Shown: in pieces, positions 1 to 6,821 of the stretch
Layout: each line of letters begins with the position of its first letter
Numbering within the stretch: the first letter of the stretch is position 1
Assembly (NCBI GenBank): GCA_023415915.1
Contig: JAEZIZ010000131.1
Location: forward strand, 1-17,268
From: Bacillota bacterium
GTDB taxonomy: Bacteria > Bacillota > Clostridia > Christensenellales > SZUA-584
Length of the DNA: 17,268 nucleotides
Reading direction: 5' to 3'
Program-made: the position numbers and the translations under genes
The notes under the pieces: model-generated
Seen by the model: only the letters and a program-made list of their open reading frames with translations
What the model was told of the DNA's origin: nothing
Databases searched by the model: none

Positions 1-350
1 ATATTACGAACTGTGAACGTGCATGCAGAAAACTAATTGATGACAGACTAAACGGCTTGATATCCGATGACATGATGAAGCGAATGATGGCTGGATATGA
101 AGAAGAACTCAAATCAAAAGAATCTGAGTTGCTAATTCTGAACAATCGATTCCACGAAGCTCAGGACTTAGAAGAACACACAAAAATACTATTAGAAGGC
201 TTTAAACGGTATATTTACCTCGAAAAGCTGGACAGGGAAGCTATAACCGAGCTTATTGATAAAATCGTAGTACACAAGCCAATATCGCGTGACAACAGGC
301 AAACTCGGCATGTAGAGATTTACTACAATTTCGTTGGCCCGATTAACTAA
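1..350 (+). CDS. Large serine recombinase, C-terminal fragment (5' end outside window)
   Basis: The reading frame is open from base 3 and ends at TAA 348-350, giving about 115 residues of the C-terminus of a large serine (resolvase/invertase-type) recombinase. Visible are a charged, probably coiled-coil stretch (KSKESELLILNNRFHEA) followed by the typical tail ITELIDKIVVHKP...VEIYYNFVG, which matches the C-terminal domain of TndX/TnpX-like recombinases from clostridial mobile elements. The catalytic serine domain and zinc ribbon would lie left of the window. A TTG at 57 is only an internal codon, not a start. The DNA is clearly more AT-rich than the minus-strand genes to the right and it reads the opposite way, consistent with the end of an integrated element. 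Family assignment rests on the tail motif only; whether the full gene is intact cannot be seen. Confidence 0.8.
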   Translation, partial: ITNCERACRKLIDDRLNGLISDDMMKRMMAGYEEELKSKESELLILNNRFHEAQDLEEHTKILLEGFKRYIYLEKLDREAITELIDKIVVHKPISRDNRQTRHVEIYYNFVGPIN

Positions 351-351
351 G

Positions 352-389
352 AAATAAAAAAAGCAGTGAAGATAAGTGTTCTTCACTGC
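352..389 (-). terminator. Intrinsic terminator of tRNA-Ser
   Basis: A perfect 10-bp stem (363-372 pairs with 380-389, 7-nt loop) is followed on the minus strand by a run of seven T and further T-rich sequence (362-352). It starts 3 nt after the tRNA CCA end and directly abuts the recombinase stop codon on the other strand. Confidence 0.9.
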
Positions 390-391
390 AG

Positions 392-482
392 TGGCGGAGG
401 AGGTGGGATTCGAACCCACGGTACCTTTCAGGGTACACTCGATTTCGAGTCGAGGCCGTTATAACCACTTCGATACTCCTCC
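392..482 (-). tRNA. tRNA-Ser (anticodon CGA)
   Basis: A class II tRNA is read on the minus strand. The 7-bp acceptor stem GGAGGAG/CTCCTCC spans 476-482 and 396-402. The anticodon stem CTCGA/TCGAG encloses the loop CTCGAAA, so the anticodon is CGA (reads UCG). The long variable arm has a GTACC/GGTAC stem. The T-arm is GTGGG-TTCGAAT-CCCAC, the discriminator is G, and CCA is encoded (392-394). All parts pair without mismatch. It reads serine UCG and is not an amber-suppressor (CUA) tRNA, which matters for the fusA amber codon elsewhere in the window. Confidence 0.97.
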
Positions 483-690
483 AAATATTATCATCCTGTA
501 AAGCTTCCCTATAAGAGGAAGCGTCCCGCAGGGACTAAGGGTGTTTTTTCGTTCGCTTTCCACTGCGATTTTAAGCGCGGTCTTTTTTGTGCCACGGAAG
601 TACATTATAAAGCATTTACATATCAGATTCAAGCATTAATTGCGCAGCGCAATTTTGCATATTATAGCATCTACCCGAGTACAGAAATAC

Positions 691-718
691 AAAAACAGCC
701 GCTTTTTAAGTACGGCTG
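691..718 (-). terminator. Intrinsic terminator of the parvulin lipoprotein gene
   Basis: A CAGCCG/CGGCTG stem (713-718 with 696-701) is followed on the minus strand by TTTTT (695-691). It lies 17 nt past the stop codon of the lipoprotein gene and closes the glmU-pth-mfd operon. Confidence 0.8.
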
Positions 719-734
719 CTTTTCATATTGTCTG

Positions 735-2063
735 TTATCCGTTTGTTAGCCTGCCGCGGTCGTAAGTCACCTTGGCCTCGCCGAGCCATTGCTTCGTCGT
801 TTCCGCGAGCTTCTCGTCCTGCTTGGAGGGCAGCAGCGCCGTCTTTATCTGGTCCTTTATATCGTCAAACGGTACAACGCCTTTATTGTATACCTTTATC
901 ACCTGCATCACGTGCACGCCGTAGTACGTTGCAAACGGTGCCGATACTTCGCCTACGCTTTTCAGCTTCAGCGCCGCGTCGGTAAACTCCTTAACATAGC
1001 TCGTTGTGCTGGCGCCCACGAGATACCCTATCGTAGCCGACGTTCCCGACGTCATGCCCGGGTCTTCATTGTACTCTTCAATAAGCACGTCTATGCTCTC
1101 GCCGGAATTGAGCTTCTGCTGGATTTCATTCATGGTAGGCATAAGCGAAGCAATCTCGCCTTCCAGCAGTTCCATCGCTTCCTCGGTCTTGCCGTCCGTA
1201 TACAGCTTCTGAGCAACTTCCTGCAGGTCGGTATCCTTATACTTTACGAGCACCTGCTTTACCGCTATCGTGTCTTCAGGGACGTATGCGCAGATGAGGT
1301 TGCTGTTCATTTTCGTGGAGAAAGCCGTGGGGTCTTCTTCCATTTCCTCCTGCTGCACCGCCAGCGTGTCGTCATACCACTTCTTAACGTCCTCGTCCGA
1401 AACTGAAGCCTCGTTCTTTATGTGTTCCTTCACCTTCTCGACTATTGCCTGGTTGCAGAGATATTCGTAGTAAGTGTCGGCCGTATATCCCGACTTTTCC
1501 AACGCCTCCTGGTACTTTTTCTCGACTTCGGCCTCAACGGCAGGGTCGGGCGAAGGCGTGGGAGTCGGCTCCGCCGATTCCTCAGGCGACGGGCTTGGTG
1601 ACGGAGTCTCGCTTGCTTCGTCAGTAGGCGAAGGTTCGGGGTTCAATTCGCTCTCAACCTGTATTCTTAACTGGTCTTTTAGTGCGCCCAACTGCTGGTC
1701 GGCCAGCGCGCGTTTATCAGACTTCTCCTCGTCGGTAAGCGATATGCCAAGCTCGGGCGCCTTTTGCAGCAGCAGCTCGTTCTCCACCATAGTGTCGAGC
1801 GTTTTATTTAAAAGCTCCTCATACCATTCCTTCATATCCCCGGATTTGAGTTCTTCCTCGTCCATACCGTAATAATAGGCGTAGTATGCGTATTCCTCGG
1901 AAGACATTGCTTCGTTCTCAACCTGCTGCCTTATTATCGGCGTGCCGTTGACGGTAGCTACCACCTGTGCCTGAACCTTTTTAGGGTCGACGGTCATCAG
2001 AGAGCATCCCGAAAAAATGAGCGCACAGGCGAGCGCCAGTGCGATAACCTTCAGTTTTTTCAT
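735..2063 (-). CDS. Parvulin-type peptidyl-prolyl isomerase lipoprotein (PrsA/SurA-like)
   Basis: This 442-residue protein is probably exported, lipid-anchored and a folding helper or foldase outside the membrane. The N-terminus (MKK, a hydrophobic stretch, then SGC at 18-20) is a lipoprotein signal; F rather than L/V/I at -3 makes the lipobox slightly off-consensus. A SurA/PrsA N-terminal motif VATVNGTPI follows at about 35-43. Residues 142-174 form a Pro/Ser/Thr/Glu-rich low-complexity spacer, unusual inside the N-terminal chaperone region. A parvulin-like domain covers about 267-392 (IAVKQVLVKY; later IGYLVG, GEVSAPFATYYGVHVMQV). The usual ASHIL motif reads VKQVLV, so isomerase activity is uncertain. 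The ATG is preceded by GGAGG 12 nt upstream, a long spacing. It is the last gene of the glmU operon but also has its own promoter. PrsA is the closest named relative; I do not assign the symbol. Confidence 0.85.
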   Translation of the reverse strand: MKKLKVIALALACALIFSGCSLMTVDPKKVQAQVVATVNGTPIIRQQVENEAMSSEEYAYYAYYYGMDEEELKSGDMKEWYEELLNKTLDTMVENELLLQKAPELGISLTDEEKSDKRALADQQLGALKDQLRIQVESELNPEPSPTDEASETPSPSPSPEESAEPTPTPSPDPAVEAEVEKKYQEALEKSGYTADTYYEYLCNQAIVEKVKEHIKNEASVSDEDVKKWYDDTLAVQQEEMEEDPTAFSTKMNSNLICAYVPEDTIAVKQVLVKYKDTDLQEVAQKLYTDGKTEEAMELLEGEIASLMPTMNEIQQKLNSGESIDVLIEEYNEDPGMTSGTSATIGYLVGASTTSYVKEFTDAALKLKSVGEVSAPFATYYGVHVMQVIKVYNKGVVPFDDIKDQIKTALLPSKQDEKLAETTKQWLGEAKVTYDRGRLTNG

Positions 2064-2118
2064 TTAACGCGTTTACCTCCATGGGTCCGCTTACCGCGCG
2101 GACCGTATTCAGCCATTT

Positions 2119-2147
2119 ATTATACTTTAAGCTAATGAATTATGCAA
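2119..2147 (-). promoter_or_regulatory. Sigma-A-type promoter for the parvulin lipoprotein gene
   Basis: The minus strand carries TTGCAT (2142-2147), a 17-bp spacer and a perfect TATAAT (2119-2124). The -35 box lies inside the last codons of mfd, so the lipoprotein gene can be transcribed apart from the operon. The predicted start near 2112 gives a leader of about 50 nt containing the hairpin at 2084-2104. Confidence 0.65.
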
Positions 2148-5100
2148 CGCCTTATGTCCTTCAAAAACTTTAGCAGCGAATCCAACGCGCGCTCGCGCGG
2201 ATCATACAGTATAAACGGCGGCGCCGCTGACCGTAGCTGCGCGATGCCGCTGTATTGCTCCAGCACCTTAATAAGCTTTTTGACGCTTATGCGGCTTTCA
2301 TCTCCATATTTGAGCACAAACGCCCTGCCGCTCCTCGTCACCGACGATATGCCCGCCTTCGAAGCAAAGCTCTTTATCAGCGATATGAGTATAAGGTTCT
2401 CCACCGTTTTCGGGACTTTACCGTATCTGTCGTTAAGCTCTTCCCGCACGGCTTTCGCACTGCCAAGGCCATCCACCGCCGCTATTTTCTTGTATACCTC
2501 TATGCGCTGTATCTCGTCGCCTATATATGACGGCGGCACATACGCGTTTATCTTAATTTCGACGGACGCTTCATTATAGCTCTCCGTCTTCTGGCCTTTT
2601 AGCTCGGCTACCGCTTCGCGCATCAGCCGGCAGTACATATCGTAACCGACCGCCGCCATCTGCCCCGACTGCTCGGGTCCCAAAAGGTTGCCCGCGCCCC
2701 TTATTTCAAGATCCCTCATCGCTATCTTGAAGCCCGCGCCCAGTTCCGTGAATTCCGCTATCGTTTGCAGGCGCTTCTCCGCCTCTATGGTCATTTCCGT
2801 GCCGGGTATGTATGTCATGTACGCGAACGAGCTTTTTGTAGCACGGCCTACCCTTCCTTTGAGCTGGTAAAGCTGCGCGAGGCCGAACTTGTCCGCCTCG
2901 TATACTATCACCGTATTGACGTTGGGTATGTCAATGCCCGACTCTATTATAGTCGTGCAGAGCAGCACGTCGTACTCGCCTTCTAAAAAGCTCACCATTA
3001 CGTTTTCAAGAGCCGTTTCGCCCATCTGTCCGTGCGCCGCCGCTACCCTCGCTTCGGGCACGAACCGCTTTAAGTCTCCGGCCAGCTTGTCCATAAGCCC
3101 TATCTGCCTGCACACGAAGTACACCTGCCCGCCGCGCTCCATCTCGTTAAGAACGGCTTCGCGCACAAGCTGCCCCGAATACTCCATAACGTAGCTCTCG
3201 GGCGGCTTTCGCTCTTCAGGCGGGGTGTCTATTATGCTCATGTCGCGTATGCCGGTAAGCGACATCTGCAGCGTGCGCGGTATCGGCGTCGCCGACAGCG
3301 TAAGCACGTCCACCGTGCGCTTTATGTCCTTTATACGCTCCTTGTGCGATACGCCGAAGCGCTGCTCCTCGTCTATTATCAAAAGCCCCAAGTCTTTGAA
3401 CACAACGTCTTTGGACAGCAGCCTGTGCGTGCCTATAACGATGTCCACCGTACCGTTTTTAAGGCCTTCTATTATTCTTGCCTGCTCGCTCTGCGATACG
3501 AACCGCGATATCGTCTCTATCTGCACCGCAAAGTCGGTGAACCGTTCGAGGAACGTATGGTAGTGCTGCCGCGCGAGCAGCGTAGTAGGCACTAGCACAG
3601 CGCACTGGCGGCCTTCCATCACCGCTTTGAAGCAGGCGCGCATCGCGACCTCCGTCTTGCCGTAGCCCACGTCGCCCAGCAATAACCTGTCCATCACCTT
3701 ATCGCTGCGCATGTCCCTTTTTACGTCTTGTATGGCCTTAAGCTGCCCCTCCGTCTCCTCGAACGGGAAGTTGTCCTCAAACTGCCGCTGCCATATGGTG
3801 TCCTCGCTGTAGCTGTGGCCTTTCCTGCTCATGCGCTCGCTGTATATCGACACAAGGTCTTCCGCAAGCTCCTTTACCGACTTCTTTACGCGCGCCTTCG
3901 TCGCGTTCCATTCGCGGCCGCCCAGCTTTGAGAGCCTCTCGTTGTCGCCTCCCATGTACTTCTGTACTCTGTCTATCTGGTCGGTAGGTATAAAAAGCTT
4001 GTCTCCCCCGCGGTATTCCAGCTCCATATAGTCGCGCGTTATGCCCTGAACTTCGCGAGTTACCAGGCCGAGAAACCGCCCCTTACCGTGTATGTCGTGT
4101 ACTATCAAATCGCCGGTCTTCAAATCGGAGAATATGTCGAGCTGCTTCCGGGCGGACGGGCGCACCTTCTTCCTCGCGAACCCGTATATCTCGTACTCGC
4201 CGAGGAAATACTCCTTGCGCGTCGTCAATTCGAAGCCCGACTTCAAGCTGTCGGGGTAAGTCGCCGCTTCGCCGGGCGAGAGATTGCGTCCGTCCTTTAT
4301 GCACGGTATCGTTATTTCCTTATCCGAAAGCTCGCTCGAGAGCTTCTCGGCCTTCTGCAGGCCGCCGCATACAAGATACACGCTCCAGCCGTTTCTAATG
4401 CGCGCCTTTACGTCCTCTCCCAGCATGTCTATCTTGCGGTTATAGGCGAGCGCCGCCCTCGCGTGGAAGTTTACCTCTTCACTCGCGCCGATATCAGGCG
4501 ACCTGTCTATCATGCATAGGTCAAGTACGCAATGCGTTTTCGCGCGCTGCAGAACTTCCGCCGGGGAAAAGTACAGGCGGCTCTGGTCATCCACGCCCTC
4601 GTGCGTCGCCTTAACCTGCTCAAGCCGTTTGGCGAACTCTTCCACTCTGTCCTTGCCCGCGGTCTTTATATATTTATAGTCGTCGAATATCACTATTGCC
4701 GAAGGCAGGTAGTCAAGAATCCCCGCGTCGCACAGCGCGTACGCGTAGTTCTCCATATCCTCGAAAAACCTGTGCTTTAAAAGGCTGTCCGCATAATCCT
4801 GAAATTTAAGCGCCAGCCCCGGGCCCGGAGTCTTGGCCGTCTTAAAATACTCCGCGCCGCGCCGCGCCGCTTCTTCGCCGATCACAAGCTCTAAAGCGGG
4901 CTTAAGCGTTATCTCGTTTATAGTCTTTTTACTTCTCCGCTGCGTGCCCGGGTCAAATTCGCTTATGCTCTCCACCACGTCGTCGAAGAAGTCTATCCTG
5001 TGCGGCGACTTTTCGCCTGGCGAAAACACGTCGAGTATCTCGCCGCGCCGCGCGGCCTGGCCCATAGTCTCCACGGCGCTTACGCGCTCGTATCCCGCCA

Positions 5101-5554
5101 GCACGAGCCGATGCATAAGCTCCTCGGGCTCGTACGTGCCGTCTTTTTTTATCGTAATATGAGCATCCTTAAAGTCCTGCTTTGACGCGAGCCTTGCCGA
5201 GAGCGCTTCCTCGCTTAAAAACGCTACGCTGGCGGCGTTTGAAACGAGCTTTGATATTGCGTTTATGCGCGCGAACATCGTTTCGCGGCCTCTTGCGACC
5301 GACGAGTGCAGCTGCAACGCGCGCTTTGGTATAAAGGCTGCGCGCTGCATGCCTTCCGCCAAAGCTGCGGCGCGGTTATCCGAATCGCAAACGAACAGCA
5401 CAGGACGCGCGAAAGCCTCCGAAACGGCAGCCGCAATGTGCGGCTTCAAACTGTCGGGAACGCCAAAAATCGAGCAGGGAACATTCCCTGCCCGTATATG
5501 CTCTTTAAGCTTTGAGAACGCCTCAAGCTTCGCTATATGTGATGTAATGCGCAT
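2132..5554 (-). CDS. mfd: Transcription-repair coupling factor
   Basis: Mfd is a DNA translocase that removes RNA polymerase stalled at lesions and recruits UvrA for nucleotide excision repair. At 1140 residues it is a full-length family member. Domain order: UvrB-like N-terminal module (about 1-350, with GEILDVFSPG at 171-180); RNA-polymerase interaction (CarD-like) domain at about 479-540; SF2 translocase core with Walker A GDVGYGKTE (627-635), DEEQ box (728-731), LSATPIPRTLQ motif (753-763), IIESGIDIPNV (869-879) and QLKGRVGRA (897-905); the RGAGNLLGPEQSG region (952-964); and a C-terminal autoinhibitory domain. The ATG lies 8 nt after the pth stop and has no clear Shine-Dalgarno, so translation is probably coupled to pth. 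The stop is TAG. Confidence 0.98.
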   Translation of the reverse strand: MRITSHIAKLEAFSKLKEHIRAGNVPCSIFGVPDSLKPHIAAAVSEAFARPVLFVCDSDNRAAALAEGMQRAAFIPKRALQLHSSVARGRETMFARINAISKLVSNAASVAFLSEEALSARLASKQDFKDAHITIKKDGTYEPEELMHRLVLAGYERVSAVETMGQAARRGEILDVFSPGEKSPHRIDFFDDVVESISEFDPGTQRRSKKTINEITLKPALELVIGEEAARRGAEYFKTAKTPGPGLALKFQDYADSLLKHRFFEDMENYAYALCDAGILDYLPSAIVIFDDYKYIKTAGKDRVEEFAKRLEQVKATHEGVDDQSRLYFSPAEVLQRAKTHCVLDLCMIDRSPDIGASEEVNFHARAALAYNRKIDMLGEDVKARIRNGWSVYLVCGGLQKAEKLSSELSDKEITIPCIKDGRNLSPGEAATYPDSLKSGFELTTRKEYFLGEYEIYGFARKKVRPSARKQLDIFSDLKTGDLIVHDIHGKGRFLGLVTREVQGITRDYMELEYRGGDKLFIPTDQIDRVQKYMGGDNERLSKLGGREWNATKARVKKSVKELAEDLVSIYSERMSRKGHSYSEDTIWQRQFEDNFPFEETEGQLKAIQDVKRDMRSDKVMDRLLLGDVGYGKTEVAMRACFKAVMEGRQCAVLVPTTLLARQHYHTFLERFTDFAVQIETISRFVSQSEQARIIEGLKNGTVDIVIGTHRLLSKDVVFKDLGLLIIDEEQRFGVSHKERIKDIKRTVDVLTLSATPIPRTLQMSLTGIRDMSIIDTPPEERKPPESYVMEYSGQLVREAVLNEMERGGQVYFVCRQIGLMDKLAGDLKRFVPEARVAAAHGQMGETALENVMVSFLEGEYDVLLCTTIIESGIDIPNVNTVIVYEADKFGLAQLYQLKGRVGRATKSSFAYMTYIPGTEMTIEAEKRLQTIAEFTELGAGFKIAMRDLEIRGAGNLLGPEQSGQMAAVGYDMYCRLMREAVAELKGQKTESYNEASVEIKINAYVPPSYIGDEIQRIEVYKKIAAVDGLGSAKAVREELNDRYGKVPKTVENLILISLIKSFASKAGISSVTRSGRAFVLKYGDESRISVKKLIKVLEQYSGIAQLRSAAPPFILYDPRERALDSLLKFLKDIRRCIIH

Positions 5555-5562
5555 CTTTGTAG

Positions 5563-6171
5563 TTAATTGAAGCGGTTCTGCGCTTCGTAAACGCCCTCCT
5601 CCAATATCGTCTCTATAGCGTCGGCCGCGCGCGTAAGCGTATCGTACGCCGCCTGTTTGTCCGTATATTCACCCAGAACGTGGTCTACTATATCGCCCTC
5701 CGGCCTGCCCACGCCCACCCTTACGCGCGTGAAATCTTCCGTCTGCAAATGGTATATTACGTTTTTCATGCCGTTGTGCGTGCCCGCGCTGCCTTTGGCT
5801 TTTATCCTTACCATTCCCTCTTTTAAGTCCACATCGTCATAAACGAGAATAAGCTGCTCTTTGCGTATACCGAGCGCCTGCGCCAGCTCCTTTACGCACT
5901 CGCCCGATAAGTTCATGTACGTCTGCGGCATTGCAAGCGTCACGCGCTTTGACTTTATAATGCCCGTGCCAAGGCGCGCTTTATACCTGAATATGCGCAT
6001 GGGTATGCCGTGGCGCTGCGCGAGTATGCTGACTACGTCAAACCCTGCGTTGTGCCGCGTATGCTCATACTTGCTCCCCGGATTGCCGAGGCCTATTATA
6101 TAGTATTCAGCCGTAAGTCCGGCAGACTTCTTGCGAAATCCAGCAGACCCGAATAGTCTCCCCGCTCGCAT
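5563..6171 (-). CDS. pth: Peptidyl-tRNA hydrolase
   Basis: Pth hydrolyses peptidyl-tRNA released from stalled ribosomes and recycles tRNA. The family core begins at residue 23 (YYIIGLGNPG) and includes the expected active-site residues: N30 in GLGNPG, catalytic H40 in TRHNAGF, N87 in QTYMNLSG, D112 in VYDDVD and N133 in GTHNGMK. The protein is 202 residues; most Pth are about 185-195 and begin right before YIIGLGNPG. Here no ATG, GTG or TTG is present in frame near that point, so the only supported start is the ATG at 6171, with AGGG 7 nt upstream. This adds about 22 basic residues and makes the gene overlap the upstream HAD gene by 76 nt. A small frameshift or unusual start codon at about 6100-6110 is the alternative. 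It sits between the HAD gene and mfd, as pth does in the Bacillus/Clostridium cluster. Confidence 0.95.
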   Translation of the reverse strand: MRAGRLFGSAGFRKKSAGLTAEYYIIGLGNPGSKYEHTRHNAGFDVVSILAQRHGIPMRIFRYKARLGTGIIKSKRVTLAMPQTYMNLSGECVKELAQALGIRKEQLILVYDDVDLKEGMVRIKAKGSAGTHNGMKNVIYHLQTEDFTRVRVGVGRPEGDIVDHVLGEYTDKQAAYDTLTRAADAIETILEEGVYEAQNRFN

Positions 6172-6821
6172 TCAGGCGCCCTTTCTATATCTCCGATAAC
6201 GTGGTCAAGCACTAAAAATCCCTTGAATCCCAGCTTGACCGCGCACATATCCTCTCTTATGTCGTTGCCTATTATATAGCATTCCTCCGCTTTAAGAGCC
6301 GTTTTTTTGAGTATCTCTTCAAAATATTCAAGGCTTGGCTTGCACCAGCTCGAATTTCCGTAATACGACACGTATTCAAAATCGCCGGGACAAAGGCCCG
6401 CCCAATCAATCCTCTGGTCCGTCGCTATAGCCGGAAACATCGGATTGGTGGCAAGTATGAGCCGGTAGCCTTTGCGCCCCAGCTCCCTTACCGCCTCCAC
6501 CGCCCTTTGTTCTATGCGCGTGCAGTCCTTTACAAGCTTAAACTCGTTGCTGTAAAAAGCGTTCATATGCGGTATAAGAGTATCTGAAGGCTTGCCCGAC
6601 AGCTTCTCAATCACTTCCCAGAAAGCCTCGGCGTTGGTCTTTTTCCCGTCGTTGCCGAGCATCGCGTATACTGCCTTTATAAATATGCCCTCGCCGTTTT
6701 CACGGGATATGCGGTCATAAAAACCGGCCTTATTAATAGCGGCGTAATAGAGCCTTAAGAACTCGTCCATTCTAAGAGGCAGCAGCGTGCCGTCGAGGTC
6801 AAAGAATACGGCTTTTCTCAC
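6096..6821 (-). CDS. HAD-superfamily hydrolase (phosphatase-like)
   Basis: This 241-residue haloacid-dehalogenase-fold hydrolase is probably a cytoplasmic phosphatase acting on a small phosphorylated metabolite; the substrate cannot be read from the sequence. Motif I is FFDLDGTLL (D8 nucleophile, D10 acid/base), motif II is the T of LATNP (T125), motif III is K161 in SWCKPS, and motif IV is GNDIREDMCAV (D187, D191). The segment between motifs I and II is a helical cap of C1 type. The start is a GTG whose bases overlap the glmU stop (GTGA, 4-nt overlap) with GGAG 6 nt upstream, so it is translationally coupled to glmU. It stands where many Firmicutes have prs between glmU and pth. Family assignment is firm; function is open. 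Confidence 0.92.
   Translation of the reverse strand: MRKAVFFDLDGTLLPLRMDEFLRLYYAAINKAGFYDRISRENGEGIFIKAVYAMLGNDGKKTNAEAFWEVIEKLSGKPSDTLIPHMNAFYSNEFKLVKDCTRIEQRAVEAVRELGRKGYRLILATNPMFPAIATDQRIDWAGLCPGDFEYVSYYGNSSWCKPSLEYFEEILKKTALKAEECYIIGNDIREDMCAVKLGFKGFLVLDHVIGDIERAPECERGDYSGLLDFARSLPDLRLNTI

Noticed and set aside
392..482. tRNA-Ser as the proven attachment site of the element
   Set aside because: No duplicated tRNA 3' segment is visible in the window, and large serine recombinases usually do not target tRNA genes. Adjacency alone is not proof.
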